A stretch of 8,559 nucleotides of DNA from Oscillibacter sp. UBA6647 (GCA_002455655.1 DKLF01000110.1:1-8559), one strand, 5' to 3'. Counted from the first letter of the stretch, positions 1 to 6,255 are shown. Numbers and translations: made by a program. The notes: a model not told the origin generated them from the letters alone.

Positions 1-16
1 CGCCTGTTTCAAGGCG
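1..16. terminator. Possible terminator hairpin at the window edge, after the DUF4179 gene
   Basis: The arms CGCCT and AGGCG flank a six-base loop, 20 bases past the DUF4179 stop codon. Read on the plus strand the hairpin is followed by a T-rich run at about 17-26. Read on the minus strand any T-tract lies outside the window. Such A-stem-T symmetry is common in bidirectional terminators between genes, but the stem is only 5 bp as visible and may extend past the edge. The call is tentative. Confidence 0.3.
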
Positions 17-36
17 TTCCTTTTTTGCGCTGTCTT

Positions 37-1440
37 TTATCTGATAGGAATCTTCACAGGAACGGGAAGGTCCGCCACCCGGGTGAAGTTGGGCTTGAGC
101 CAGACCTCCGGCGCCTGATCCGCCGGAATCGGGACTGTCTCGAAAAATTCTCCCGACGCGCTGCCATCCAGATATTCACCGGAATCCGGGTCCTGATAGG
201 TGAAGGAAGAGCCGGAAGAGGAAAAGGACTGCTCCTCCCCGTTTTTATCCAGATATCCGTCCCAAAGGCTGTACATCAGACCTTCCCGATACTGCTTTAC
301 CCGGAATGTCAGCAGATTTCCGCTGTCAAGCCGCTGAATCCCGGCGAGCTCCGCGCCGTTCGGCAGAGGGTCGTGTTCCCCCGTGACCAAGTTCAGTCGA
401 ATTTTTTCCCGATCTTTATCCAGCCAGCGCACCTGTGCAATGTAAAGCGTTAGCTCTTTACTTTCACTGAAATACGTCGAATCCATCCAGTACGTCACGG
501 TAGACGGGGAGTCTTCGTCTCCGCTGGCGGTAAGCCCGTTGTGTACCGGGTCGAACCGCTCGCCCCGCTCGTTTTCCACGTAAAACTCTAAACCCCTCAG
601 CCACGCGGTATTTTCCGGGACATAGCCGAAGTCCAGCCGCAGGTGGGTGGGATAAATCTCCGCCCGCTCCAGTGTCAGCGTCTGGTTGTCGATTTGGAAG
701 GTCTGTCCAACCTCCACGATCTCACCTTGGGCAGTGAACCGGGGATCGATGGAAAGGTCAAAGGTGAACGTAGTCAGAATGTCCGGTTCGCGGACGTGGG
801 GAGAGAAATATACTTCGTCCATAGACTCTTCGTTGGTCTTTGGCTCCGCCCCGTCATTTTTATAGATGTTCTGATAGACATCCAAAAGCAGGGTCAGGTG
901 CTCCGGCACATCCAACTCCATGAAATTCACTGTCATCTGACGCAGTTCCCCGTTGGGCGTGCCGTATGACCCGCTGGAGCTGCCATATCCGCCTTTGTCG
1001 TCTGGCAGCTTTATGCTGGCGTCCGCTTCCAGTTCTTCGTATCGGTCGGAATCCAGAGAGTAAAAAATCTCCAATTGTTTCTGGTCAACAATCAGATATT
1101 CAACCCGTGCGGTGATTCCATCCTTGCTTTGCTCTTGTCCCACGGGTTGCACGTAGTCATGCTCTACGGCGGCAGAAAGAGACGGCGACCACGACACCGC
1201 CCTCGCCAGCTCCCGCAGCACCGGCACACCGCCACAGGCCCGGGCAAAGGGCGGAAACAGGTTCACCAGCAGCATAAAGCCAAGAAAGCACGCCGCAAGG
1301 CTCCCGGCGGGAACGCCGAAAAGGCGGACGCGCCTGCGGGCTTTGCCGCTTCGCTTCAAGGCCCTTGCTACCGTATATTCAAGCTGCGGTGGCTCCGCAA
1401 TTGAAGCGCGCAGCGCCGCGTATTCCTCATTTCGATTCAT
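37..1440 (-). CDS. DUF4179-type single-pass membrane protein, probable anti-sigma/sensor partner
   Basis: This 467-residue protein has a short basic cytoplasmic N-terminus (about 1-43, with RRRVR near 36-40), one hydrophobic segment at about 44-63, and a long polar, presumably extracytoplasmic domain. The segment just after the membrane helix (FPPFARACGG, then AVEHDYVQPVG and LIVDQKQLEIFYSLD, residues 62-130) fits the DUF4179 family as I know it. That family is typically encoded directly after an ECF sigma factor in Firmicutes. The ATG overlaps the stop of the sigma gene in an ATGA arrangement, so the two are transcribed together and probably translationally coupled. By inference the cytoplasmic tail holds the sigma factor and the outer domain senses an envelope signal. 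No zinc-type anti-sigma motif (HxxxCxxC) is visible in the tail. The ligand and regulon are unknown. Family assignment is fairly sure; the anti-sigma role is inferred from context. Confidence 0.8.
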   Translation of the reverse strand: MNRNEEYAALRASIAEPPQLEYTVARALKRSGKARRRVRLFGVPAGSLAACFLGFMLLVNLFPPFARACGGVPVLRELARAVSWSPSLSAAVEHDYVQPVGQEQSKDGITARVEYLIVDQKQLEIFYSLDSDRYEELEADASIKLPDDKGGYGSSSGSYGTPNGELRQMTVNFMELDVPEHLTLLLDVYQNIYKNDGAEPKTNEESMDEVYFSPHVREPDILTTFTFDLSIDPRFTAQGEIVEVGQTFQIDNQTLTLERAEIYPTHLRLDFGYVPENTAWLRGLEFYVENERGERFDPVHNGLTASGDEDSPSTVTYWMDSTYFSESKELTLYIAQVRWLDKDREKIRLNLVTGEHDPLPNGAELAGIQRLDSGNLLTFRVKQYREGLMYSLWDGYLDKNGEEQSFSSSGSSFTYQDPDSGEYLDGSASGEFFETVPIPADQAPEVWLKPNFTRVADLPVPVKIPIR

Positions 1441-1907
1441 GGTTCTCCCTCCTCCAGTTCCAGTCTGAGCAACGCCAGCGCTCTGCGCTGGCGCGTAACG
1501 ACGGTTCCCTGCGGGGTGCTTAATGCCCGTGCGGTCTCCGCCAGCGTCAAATCCCCAAAGTACCGCAGTGCAATTATCTGCCGTAACTCCTGTGGAAGAC
1601 GGGCCACAGCCTCTCGCAGAGGCAGCGCGTCGTAGTCAAAGTCCTCCCCCATCTCCGGCAGATATTCTTCCGGGTGCTGTCGCTTCAGCCGCCGCAGCTC
1701 CCGTCCACACTCGTTGATAAGAATGCGGGTCAGCCACGTTTCAAAATAGTCAGGCTCACGAAGCTGGTGGAGGTGCCGCAGCGCCTGATACACCGCTTCG
1801 TCCACGGCCTCCAAAGCCGCCGCCTCGCCCCCCAGATACGCAAAGGCCGTGCGATACAGCCGCGCCCGCAAGGCCTCTGTTCTCCGAACAAATTCTTCCC
1901 GGTCCAC
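1437..1907 (-). CDS. ECF-type RNA polymerase sigma factor (sigma-70 family)
   Basis: At 156 residues it has the two-domain ECF layout. The sigma-2 region lies at about 10-73 and includes LYRTAFAYLG, acidic residues in the next helix (ALEAVDEAV), and the 2.4-like stretch FETWLTRILINECGRELRR. After a short acidic linker (80-95), sigma-4 occupies about 98-151 (LPQELRQIIALRYFGDLTLAETARALSTPQGTV). The usual VKSRLxRA recognition helix reads VVTRQRRALALLR. Overall it resembles the SigV-like ECF group. The start is GTG, with a GAGGGGGG Shine-Dalgarno about 8 nt upstream. The stop overlaps the ATG of the DUF4179 membrane protein, its likely regulator. Spacing from the xerD terminator suggests the pair has its own promoter, but I could not assign -35 and -10 boxes; sigma factors of this class often drive their own expression. 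Target promoters are unknown. Confidence 0.88.
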   Translation of the reverse strand: MDREEFVRRTEALRARLYRTAFAYLGGEAAALEAVDEAVYQALRHLHQLREPDYFETWLTRILINECGRELRRLKRQHPEEYLPEMGEDFDYDALPLREAVARLPQELRQIIALRYFGDLTLAETARALSTPQGTVVTRQRRALALLRLELEEGEP

Positions 1908-1992
1908 CCGATCCCCCCTCTCTAACCATTAGAGCGTTCATCCGCCCGTTTTGATTTGCCCCAACGGTAATTTTTTTTATAACAAATAAGGA

Positions 1993-2020
1993 GCCGGCAC
2001 GGGAAAACTCCCGTACCGGC
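1993..2020 (-). terminator. Intrinsic terminator of xerD
   Basis: Read on the minus strand, a 12-bp stem (GCCGGTACGGGA with TCCCGTGCCGGC, one G-U pair) closes a four-base loop. It lies about 20 nt past the xerD stop and is followed by TCCTTATTTGTT. Flanking AGGAG and CTCCT can extend the stem across a bulge. The T-tract is interrupted, so efficiency may be moderate. The hairpin separates xerD from the sigma-factor unit. Confidence 0.72.
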
Positions 2021-2041
2021 CCCGGCTAGCTCCTGTTTGAT

Positions 2042-2929
2042 TCACGCCTTGGGATGGGCCTTGTTGTACACGTCCTTGAGCTGATTTTTCACCACATGGG
2101 TGTAAATCTGTGTGGAAGAAATGTCCGCATGGCCCAGCATCTCCTGAATGGAGCGCAGATCTGCCCCATTTTCCAGCAGGTGGACGGCAAAAGAGTGACG
2201 CAGGGTGTGGGGCGTGATGTCCTTTTGAATCCCCGCCTTGTCCTGATAATACTTTATAATTTTCCAAAAACCCTGACGGCTCATACGCTCACCGTTCATA
2301 TTCACGAACAGGGCTCGCTCGTCCATATCCGCAATAATTTCCGGGCGGACACTCAGCTCATAATCCCGCAGAGCCTTAACCGCCGCAGGGTACAGCGGAA
2401 TAATGCGCTCCCGGCCCCGGCTGGCGCAGCGCAGAAAGCCCGCCGACAAATTCAGATCGTCCACATCCAGCGCGATCAGTTCGCTGACGCGGATGCCGGT
2501 GGCGTACAGCAGTTCCAGCATGGCATGATCCCGGAAGCCCTTGGTGTCCATACAGCGGGGCTGCTCCAAAAACAGCTCCACTTCCTTGCTGGTGAGAATT
2601 TCGGGATACCGCCGTTCCGCCTTTGTAGCGGTCAGTCCCCGTGCGGGGCTGGCCGCCATGGAGCCGGAGGAAACCATAAAGCTGTAAAAAGACTTGACAG
2701 CGGCCAGAAAGCGCGTTACGGAGGCGGCAGATTTGCCCTTTGTATGCATCCAGTCCATATAGCGCTGAACCATCTCCGGCGCGGCGCGGCGCAGCTCGCT
2801 GCCCTCCTCCACATGGAGGAACTCCTGAAATTGGGTCACGTCCCGCAAATAGGCGGACACTGTATTGACGGAGGAACCTTTCTCCGCGGTCAGATATTTT
2901 TCATAAAGCTTGAGGTAGTCCGCCGCCAC
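2042..2929 (-). CDS. xerD: Site-specific tyrosine recombinase XerD
   Basis: With XerC this family resolves chromosome dimers at the dif site, and XerD is the FtsK-activated partner. An N-terminal SAM-like core-binding domain (about 9-95, numbering from an in-frame GTG at 2953) precedes the catalytic domain (about 113-300). The catalytic residues are Arg155 (ATGIRVSELI), His249 and Arg252 (TPHTLRHSFA), His275 (MLGHADI) and nucleophile Tyr284 (TQIYTHV). The active-site Lys of the beta-hairpin is not present: the hairpin reads RCASRGRERIIPLY, with Arg179 at the Lys position. I place the start at the GTG at 2929 (295 residues), because AGGGGG sits 8 nt upstream and homologues begin near this point; the GTG at 2953 has only a weak AAGG. 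The gene follows spoIIM by about 69 nt, an association also found in Bacillus relatives and clostridia. A terminator ends the unit. XerC, or an integrase of the same family, is the alternative, but spoIIM next door favours XerD. Confidence 0.9.
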   Translation of the reverse strand: MAADYLKLYEKYLTAEKGSSVNTVSAYLRDVTQFQEFLHVEEGSELRRAAPEMVQRYMDWMHTKGKSAASVTRFLAAVKSFYSFMVSSGSMAASPARGLTATKAERRYPEILTSKEVELFLEQPRCMDTKGFRDHAMLELLYATGIRVSELIALDVDDLNLSAGFLRCASRGRERIIPLYPAAVKALRDYELSVRPEIIADMDERALFVNMNGERMSRQGFWKIIKYYQDKAGIQKDITPHTLRHSFAVHLLENGADLRSIQEMLGHADISSTQIYTHVVKNQLKDVYNKAHPKA

Positions 2930-2998
2930 AGTGAAAGCCCCCTCTCCCGACACCGCTTGGAATAACCTTTTTCGGCACGGGTTTTTTTTAATTTTATG

Positions 2999-3634
2999 TC
3001 ACCGAAGAATCATTCCCAAAACCCAATTTAAAAGCCACGGGGTCACCAGCAGCTCCGTCAGCACCCCGGCGGACAAAACCGCGCTCACCACCGCAAGCCG
3101 AAGCCACCATGCCTTGTCATAAACCGGGGGTGAGGGCCTTCCGCCCTTTTCAAGAGACAGCGCTGCCAGCGCCACGGATTTTTCCAGCGCCGGGACCGCC
3201 ACCGCAAAATAACAAGGAAGCGTGATCAGACACCGCAGGCCAAACACCGCCAGCGCCAAAAGCACGCCGCCGGGGCCGAAAGCCGCCGTAAGACAACACA
3301 CGGAAAACGAAAGAAAAAAGCCGTATGCCCCTGTGACCACCGGAAGCAGCGCCGCGCCCACCGAGGCAAAGCCCAGCAAAAACGCCAGCAACGGATAGCG
3401 AAAATAGACCGCCAGCGCGGAAAGCACCGTCCTGCCGGTTGGCTCCGGAGGGGTGCTCAGTGAAAAATAGCCGTTTAAATACTCCGTCAGCTCTCTGGCT
3501 GTTTCCGCACTTACGCGGGCAGAAAGAACCTGTCCCAAAAACAGGCCCACAAGAAAACAGGCGGCTAACAGCAACAAGCGGAGCCACGGACCGCGTCCGC
3601 TCCGCATCAGGCGGCGACCGCCCACCGACCCCAC
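2999..3634 (-). CDS. spoIIM: Stage II sporulation protein M
   Basis: SpoIIM is an integral membrane protein that anchors the SpoIID/SpoIIP peptidoglycan-degrading complex during forespore engulfment. The protein is about 211 residues, the usual size. Counting from a TTG two codons upstream, hydrophobic segments lie at about 20-40, 82-102, 104-121, 123-150 and 181-203, matching the family pattern of one N-terminal helix, an outer segment and a cluster of helices. The stretch FLLGFASVGAALLP followed by TGAYGFFLSFSV is the typical family core. I chose the GTG at 3634 because GAGGTG lies 8 nt upstream; a duplicated GAGGTG also suits the TTG at 3640, and an ATG at 3607 has a poorer site. It lies directly upstream of xerD, probably in one transcript. 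I did not find a convincing sigma-E promoter, although this gene is sigma-E dependent in B. subtilis. Confidence 0.85.
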   Translation of the reverse strand: MGSVGGRRLMRSGRGPWLRLLLLAACFLVGLFLGQVLSARVSAETARELTEYLNGYFSLSTPPEPTGRTVLSALAVYFRYPLLAFLLGFASVGAALLPVVTGAYGFFLSFSVCCLTAAFGPGGVLLALAVFGLRCLITLPCYFAVAVPALEKSVALAALSLEKGGRPSPPVYDKAWWLRLAVVSAVLSAGVLTELLVTPWLLNWVLGMILR

Positions 3635-3767
3635 AAACAAAGCACCTCACCTCACGCAAATCTATGCGGTAGGCGGACAGGTTAGAAGTCGGTTAACGTA
3701 AATATTGTCCCTACTAATATATTGCTTTTTTTCAAGAACCGCAAGGGCTTTTCAGGAATCCTCTATT

Positions 3768-3814
3768 TTTTGTAAACTATGACAAAATGTTATGTAAACA
3801 ATGTTATGTAAACT
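3768..3814 (+). repeat. Tandem 14-bp repeat with three XerD-box-like 11-mers
   Basis: AATGTTATGTAAAC occurs twice in direct tandem (3786-3799 and 3800-3813). The 11-mer TTATGTAAACT at 3804-3814 is identical to the XerD arm of the B. subtilis dif site as I remember it. TTATGTAAACA at 3790-3800 and TTTTGTAAACT at 3768-3778 each match 10 of 11. No XerC arm is recognisable at the expected distance, so this is a cluster of half-sites and not a normal dif. It lies just downstream of a candidate promoter for spoIIM-xerD. Confidence 0.6.
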
Positions 3815-3828
3815 CATTAAACCAAACA

Positions 3829-3856
3829 TTTATAAGATCCCTTTCATCGGCGTAAA
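3829..3856 (-). promoter_or_regulatory. Candidate sigma-A promoter for spoIIM-xerD
   Basis: On the minus strand TTTACG (3851-3856) and TATAAA (3829-3834) are 16 nt apart. TTGACG lies just upstream at 3857-3862, but its 22-nt distance is too long. The predicted start near 3822 would give a leader of about 190 nt running through the repeat cluster. The -35 is weak and a sporulation sigma factor might be expected instead, so confidence is low. Confidence 0.35.
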
Positions 3857-3861
3857 CGTCA

Positions 3862-3900
3862 AGATGTGGGGTCCGCCCATGAGCGGACCCCACTACATCT
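3862..3900 (-). terminator. Bulged GC-rich hairpin, possible terminator of the membrane-protein gene
   Basis: GTGGGGTCCGC and GCGGACCCCAC form a perfect 11-bp stem around a six-base loop. The outer AGAT and ATCT pair across a 3-nt bulge on one side. It lies about 100 nt past the stop at 4000. On the minus strand the hairpin is followed by a short TCTTGACG with no real T-tract, so it may be a transcript-end or processing structure, or a dispersed repeat. Confidence 0.45.
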
Positions 3901-3999
3901 GTGCCGACATACCATCCCGCTTTTCAAAGCCTTAATAAGGCCGTCTTTGGAAAAATCTGAAAGAATCCCAAAAATTTGGTGAAAATCACTAAGGCTGCA

Positions 4000-4437
4000 C
4001 TAGCTCCTCTTCCCTACCTTTATCCGGCGACCAGGCGCGGAGCGGGATTGCTTTTTCTTTTTGCTCCGTTTTCGACCCAGCATCGCCGCCAGCAAGCCCC
4101 CCACCAGCGCCGCTGCCAGCAAAATAAAGCTTCCTCCAGACCAGACCAAGTCGTCGCAAAGCAGTACTCCACCCAAGGTCAGCGCAGCCGCAAAAATTGC
4201 CGCGGACCCCAGCGCAGCCCACAAAGGCCCCACCTCTGTACGGCGAATAGACAGTGCCCCACCGGCATAGGATGCCAGCACTCCGCTTGCCGCCTGAAAG
4301 CGGAACGCCATCTCCTCCGGCATGATCCCCTCCAGGGTCAGCAGCGCCAACAGACATTGAAACCCGATGTAAAGTCCCAGAGACAGCGCCGCCCCCTCTA
4401 AAAATCCTGCCCATCCGGGCATTTTTCGTTTGGCCAT
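4000..4437 (-). CDS. TIGR04086/YrzE-type four-helix membrane protein
   Basis: This 145-residue, strongly hydrophobic protein has four likely helices (about 12-34, 44-63, 71-94 and 101-120) and a very basic C-terminal tail (GRKRSKKKKQSRS, then RRIKVGKRS). Size, topology and its place directly after yajC match the small TIGR04086/YrzE-type membrane proteins of Firmicutes. Their biochemical function is unknown to me. The ATG has GGGGGAGG 7 nt upstream, but that Shine-Dalgarno is the 3' arm of an 18-bp hairpin which also has five T's before the start codon. Expression is therefore likely controlled by termination or by blocked ribosome access. It is probably co-transcribed with yajC. Family assignment rests on context and topology more than on a signature motif. 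Confidence 0.75.
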   Translation of the reverse strand: MAKRKMPGWAGFLEGAALSLGLYIGFQCLLALLTLEGIMPEEMAFRFQAASGVLASYAGGALSIRRTEVGPLWAALGSAAIFAAALTLGGVLLCDDLVWSGGSFILLAAALVGGLLAAMLGRKRSKKKKQSRSAPGRRIKVGKRS

Positions 4438-4444
4438 AAAAAGC

Positions 4445-4487
4445 CCTCCCCCGTCATATGCTCTTTGCCAGCATATGACGGGAGAGG
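4445..4487 (-). terminator. Terminator-like hairpin that covers the RBS of the next gene
   Basis: Arms 4445-4462 and 4470-4487 are complementary over 18 bp with one mismatch, around a seven-base loop. On the minus strand the 3' arm ends GGGGGAGG and is followed by GCTTTTT and then the ATG at 4437. It begins about 40 nt after the yajC stop. The same element can thus act as an intrinsic terminator for tgt-yajC and as a lid on the Shine-Dalgarno of the membrane-protein gene. Confidence 0.65.
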
Positions 4488-4527
4488 TTTGTTTATGAGG
4501 GGTAGTCCCGGTTTTGCCCCAACGGTT

Positions 4528-4929
4528 TTACACCTCGGGGTCCCAAGACTTCTTTTCGCCGTCTCCGGAAGGCTGCTCGATCTCAGCAGACTGCTCCTCT
4601 TCGGCGGGAGCAGCAGGCTCTTCAACAGACTTGCTCTCCTGCTTCTGCTTGGCCTTGGGGTCGGTAGAGGTCTGCACGCCGGTGGTGGACACGGCCCACT
4701 TGGTAATTTCCATGCGGACGCGATCCTCACTGGTTTCAATAATAATCGTGTCCTCGTTCACCTGCACGATGGAACCCACGATTCCGCCGATGGTGGTGAG
4801 CTTGTCACCCTTTTTCAGACTGTCGCGCAGCTGCTGGGCAGACTTTTTCCGCTTGTTTTCCGGACGGATGATCATGAAGTAGAACACGCCGATCAGAACT
4901 ACCAGCATCATGATTGTTGTAGGATCCAT
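4528..4929 (-). CDS. yajC: Preprotein translocase accessory subunit YajC
   Basis: YajC is a small inner-membrane protein associated with SecDF and the SecYEG translocon. The 133-residue product starts with a single N-terminal membrane helix (about 5-22, MMLVVLIGVFYFMIIRP), followed by the family's basic junction (ENKRKK) and a soluble domain with LKKGDKLTTIGGIVGSIVQVNEDTIIIE (about 38-65). This is the canonical YajC sequence pattern. The C-terminus from about 90 is an acidic, Ala/Glu/Pro-rich tail with no recognised fold. The ATG at 4929 has AAAGGAG about 10 nt upstream. It lies 80 nt after tgt and has its own promoter. No secD or secF follows within the window, unlike many other bacteria. 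Confidence 0.93.
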   Translation of the reverse strand: MDPTTIMMLVVLIGVFYFMIIRPENKRKKSAQQLRDSLKKGDKLTTIGGIVGSIVQVNEDTIIIETSEDRVRMEITKWAVSTTGVQTSTDPKAKQKQESKSVEEPAAPAEEEQSAEIEQPSGDGEKKSWDPEV

Positions 4930-4965
4930 AGGGCAAATACTCCTTTGTGTTATCAGAATGAATTT

Positions 4966-4994
4966 ATTATATCCAAAGCAGCCAAAATTTGCAA
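4966..4994 (-). promoter_or_regulatory. Sigma-A promoter of yajC
   Basis: On the minus strand TTGCAA (4989-4994) and TATAAT (4966-4971) are separated by exactly 17 nt. The predicted start near 4959 gives a leader of about 30 nt before the yajC ATG. yajC can thus be transcribed apart from tgt. The -35 and -10 hexamers and spacing are the same as in the tgt promoter. Confidence 0.75.
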
Positions 4995-5009
4995 GCCCTT
5001 TTTCAAGGC

Positions 5010-6143
5010 TTACACCCGCTGCTCCAGTTTACCGCTGTATTTCTCCCGGAACGCGTCAAATGTCCCGGCATCCAGCGCGTCCCGGATTTTGCGCATCAGC
5101 TCGTTATAGAACCAGAGATTGTGCAGCACGGACAGCCGCAGGGCCAGCACCTCGTCCGCCTTAAACAAATGGCGCAGATATGCTCTGGAAAAGCTGCGAC
5201 AGCAGGGACAGCCGCAGCTCTCGCCCACCGGGGCAGGGTCCGTCTCGTACTTCCGATTCATGATATTCACCGTCCCCTCCCAGGTGAACAGCTTTCCATG
5301 CCGCCCATTGCGGGAAGGCATCACGCAGTCAAAAAAGTCCACGCCCCGGGCCACGGCTTCGATGATGTTGCTGGGGGTACCCACACCCATGAGATACCGG
5401 GGTTTTTCCTTGGGCATGTGGGGTTCCACCGCGTCGATGATCTCGTACATCACCTCCGCAGGCTCCCCAACCGCAAGGCCGCCAATGGCGTACCCATCGC
5501 AGTTGAGCTTGGCAATTTCCTCCATATGCCACACCCGCAGGTCCGCAAATGTGGCCCCTTGATTGATACCGAAGAGCATTTGCTTGGGATTCACTGTGTC
5601 CGGCAGTGTGTTGAGCCGCTCATGCTCTGCAATGCACCGCTCCAGCCACCGGGCCGTCCGTTTGCAGGATGCTTCGGCATATTCGTGTGTCGCGGGATTC
5701 TCCACGCATTCGTCAAACGCCATGGCAATGTCGCTGCCAAGATTGGACTGAATTTGCATGGACTCCTCAGGTCCCATGAAAACCCGATGCCCGTCAATGT
5801 GGGAGGCAAAGGTCACGCCCTCCTCTCGGATTTTCCGCAGAGATGCCAGAGAAAACACCTGAAATCCGCCGGAATCCGTGAGAATCGGGCCGTCCCAGCC
5901 CATGAACCTGTGCAGCCCGCCCATCTCCCGCACAATTTTGTCGCTAGGCCGCAGATGCAGGTGATAGGTATTAGAAAGCTCGATCTGGCAACCGATTTCC
6001 TTGAGGTCCAAGGCGCTGACGCCGCCTTTGATGGCACCCTGCGTGCCCACATTCATAAACACCGGGGTCTGGACCTCGCCGCCATGGGCGCAGGAAAACA
6101 CGCCGCGCCGCGCCCGGCCCTGATACGCAATCACTTTAAACAT
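5010..6143 (-). CDS. tgt: tRNA-guanine transglycosylase (queuine tRNA-ribosyltransferase)
   Basis: Bacterial TGT exchanges guanine 34 in the anticodon of Tyr, His, Asn and Asp tRNAs for a queuine precursor (preQ1). The 377-residue protein is full length for the family. Active-site Asp90 lies in ILTDSGGFQVFSL and the second catalytic Asp272 in DFFDCVMPSRNGRHG. The substrate-binding loop GGLAVGE is at 221-227. The zinc site is CxCxxC at Cys310, Cys312 and Cys315, with His341 (SVLHNLWFYN). The ATG at 6143 has AGGAG 8 nt upstream. The gene has a strong promoter and a long leader, and is followed by yajC, the usual bacterial gene order. No queA is visible. No feature of the reading frame looks broken. 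Confidence 0.97.
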   Translation of the reverse strand: MFKVIAYQGRARRGVFSCAHGGEVQTPVFMNVGTQGAIKGGVSALDLKEIGCQIELSNTYHLHLRPSDKIVREMGGLHRFMGWDGPILTDSGGFQVFSLASLRKIREEGVTFASHIDGHRVFMGPEESMQIQSNLGSDIAMAFDECVENPATHEYAEASCKRTARWLERCIAEHERLNTLPDTVNPKQMLFGINQGATFADLRVWHMEEIAKLNCDGYAIGGLAVGEPAEVMYEIIDAVEPHMPKEKPRYLMGVGTPSNIIEAVARGVDFFDCVMPSRNGRHGKLFTWEGTVNIMNRKYETDPAPVGESCGCPCCRSFSRAYLRHLFKADEVLALRLSVLHNLWFYNELMRKIRDALDAGTFDAFREKYSGKLEQRV

Positions 6144-6224
6144 GAATGGCTCCTAATTCCTGAAATATTAAGCGGCAAAGCCCCGCCCAGCGAAACCGCG
6201 AGACCGCTCTTCTCGTATATGCAG

Positions 6225-6255
6225 TGCATACGCATGTATATCCGATGCATATGCA
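6225..6255 (-). promoter_or_regulatory. Hairpin in the tgt leader
   Basis: Arms 6225-6235 and 6245-6255 form 11 bp with one G-U pair around a nine-base loop. Neighbouring ATGCAT (6264-6269) and TATGCA (6218-6223) can pair with the same arms, so alternative folds exclude each other. It lies about 100 nt upstream of the tgt start. A role in mRNA stability, or as an operator dyad, is possible; no known riboswitch class fits. Confidence 0.4.

Larger units (their letters stand above)
3635..3999. other. AT-rich intergenic region upstream of spoIIM
   Basis: About 365 bases without a gene. From right to left it holds an imperfect dyad (about 3925-3946), a bulged GC-rich hairpin (3862-3900), a candidate sigma-A promoter (3829-3856), a tandem 14-bp repeat containing XerD-box-like sequences (3768-3814), a T-rich tract (3725-3732) and the duplicated GAGGTG ribosome site of spoIIM. 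The only short reading frame after the stop of the membrane-protein gene is about 46 codons, has no start signal and resembles nothing I recognise. Confidence 0.7.

Noticed and set aside
2054..2965. Plus-strand open frame of 303 codons opposite xerD
   Set aside because: Antisense shadow caused by codon bias. XerD motifs are unambiguous on the minus strand.
3768..3814. A complete dif site
   Set aside because: The XerD-type arm is present, but none of the three copies has a XerC-type arm 6 bp away; the best I could align was 5 of 11.
3862..3999. In-frame extension of about 46 codons past the TAG of the four-helix membrane protein gene
   Set aside because: An open stretch of this length is expected fairly often by chance. 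It has no start codon with a ribosome site near its beginning and no recognised domain.
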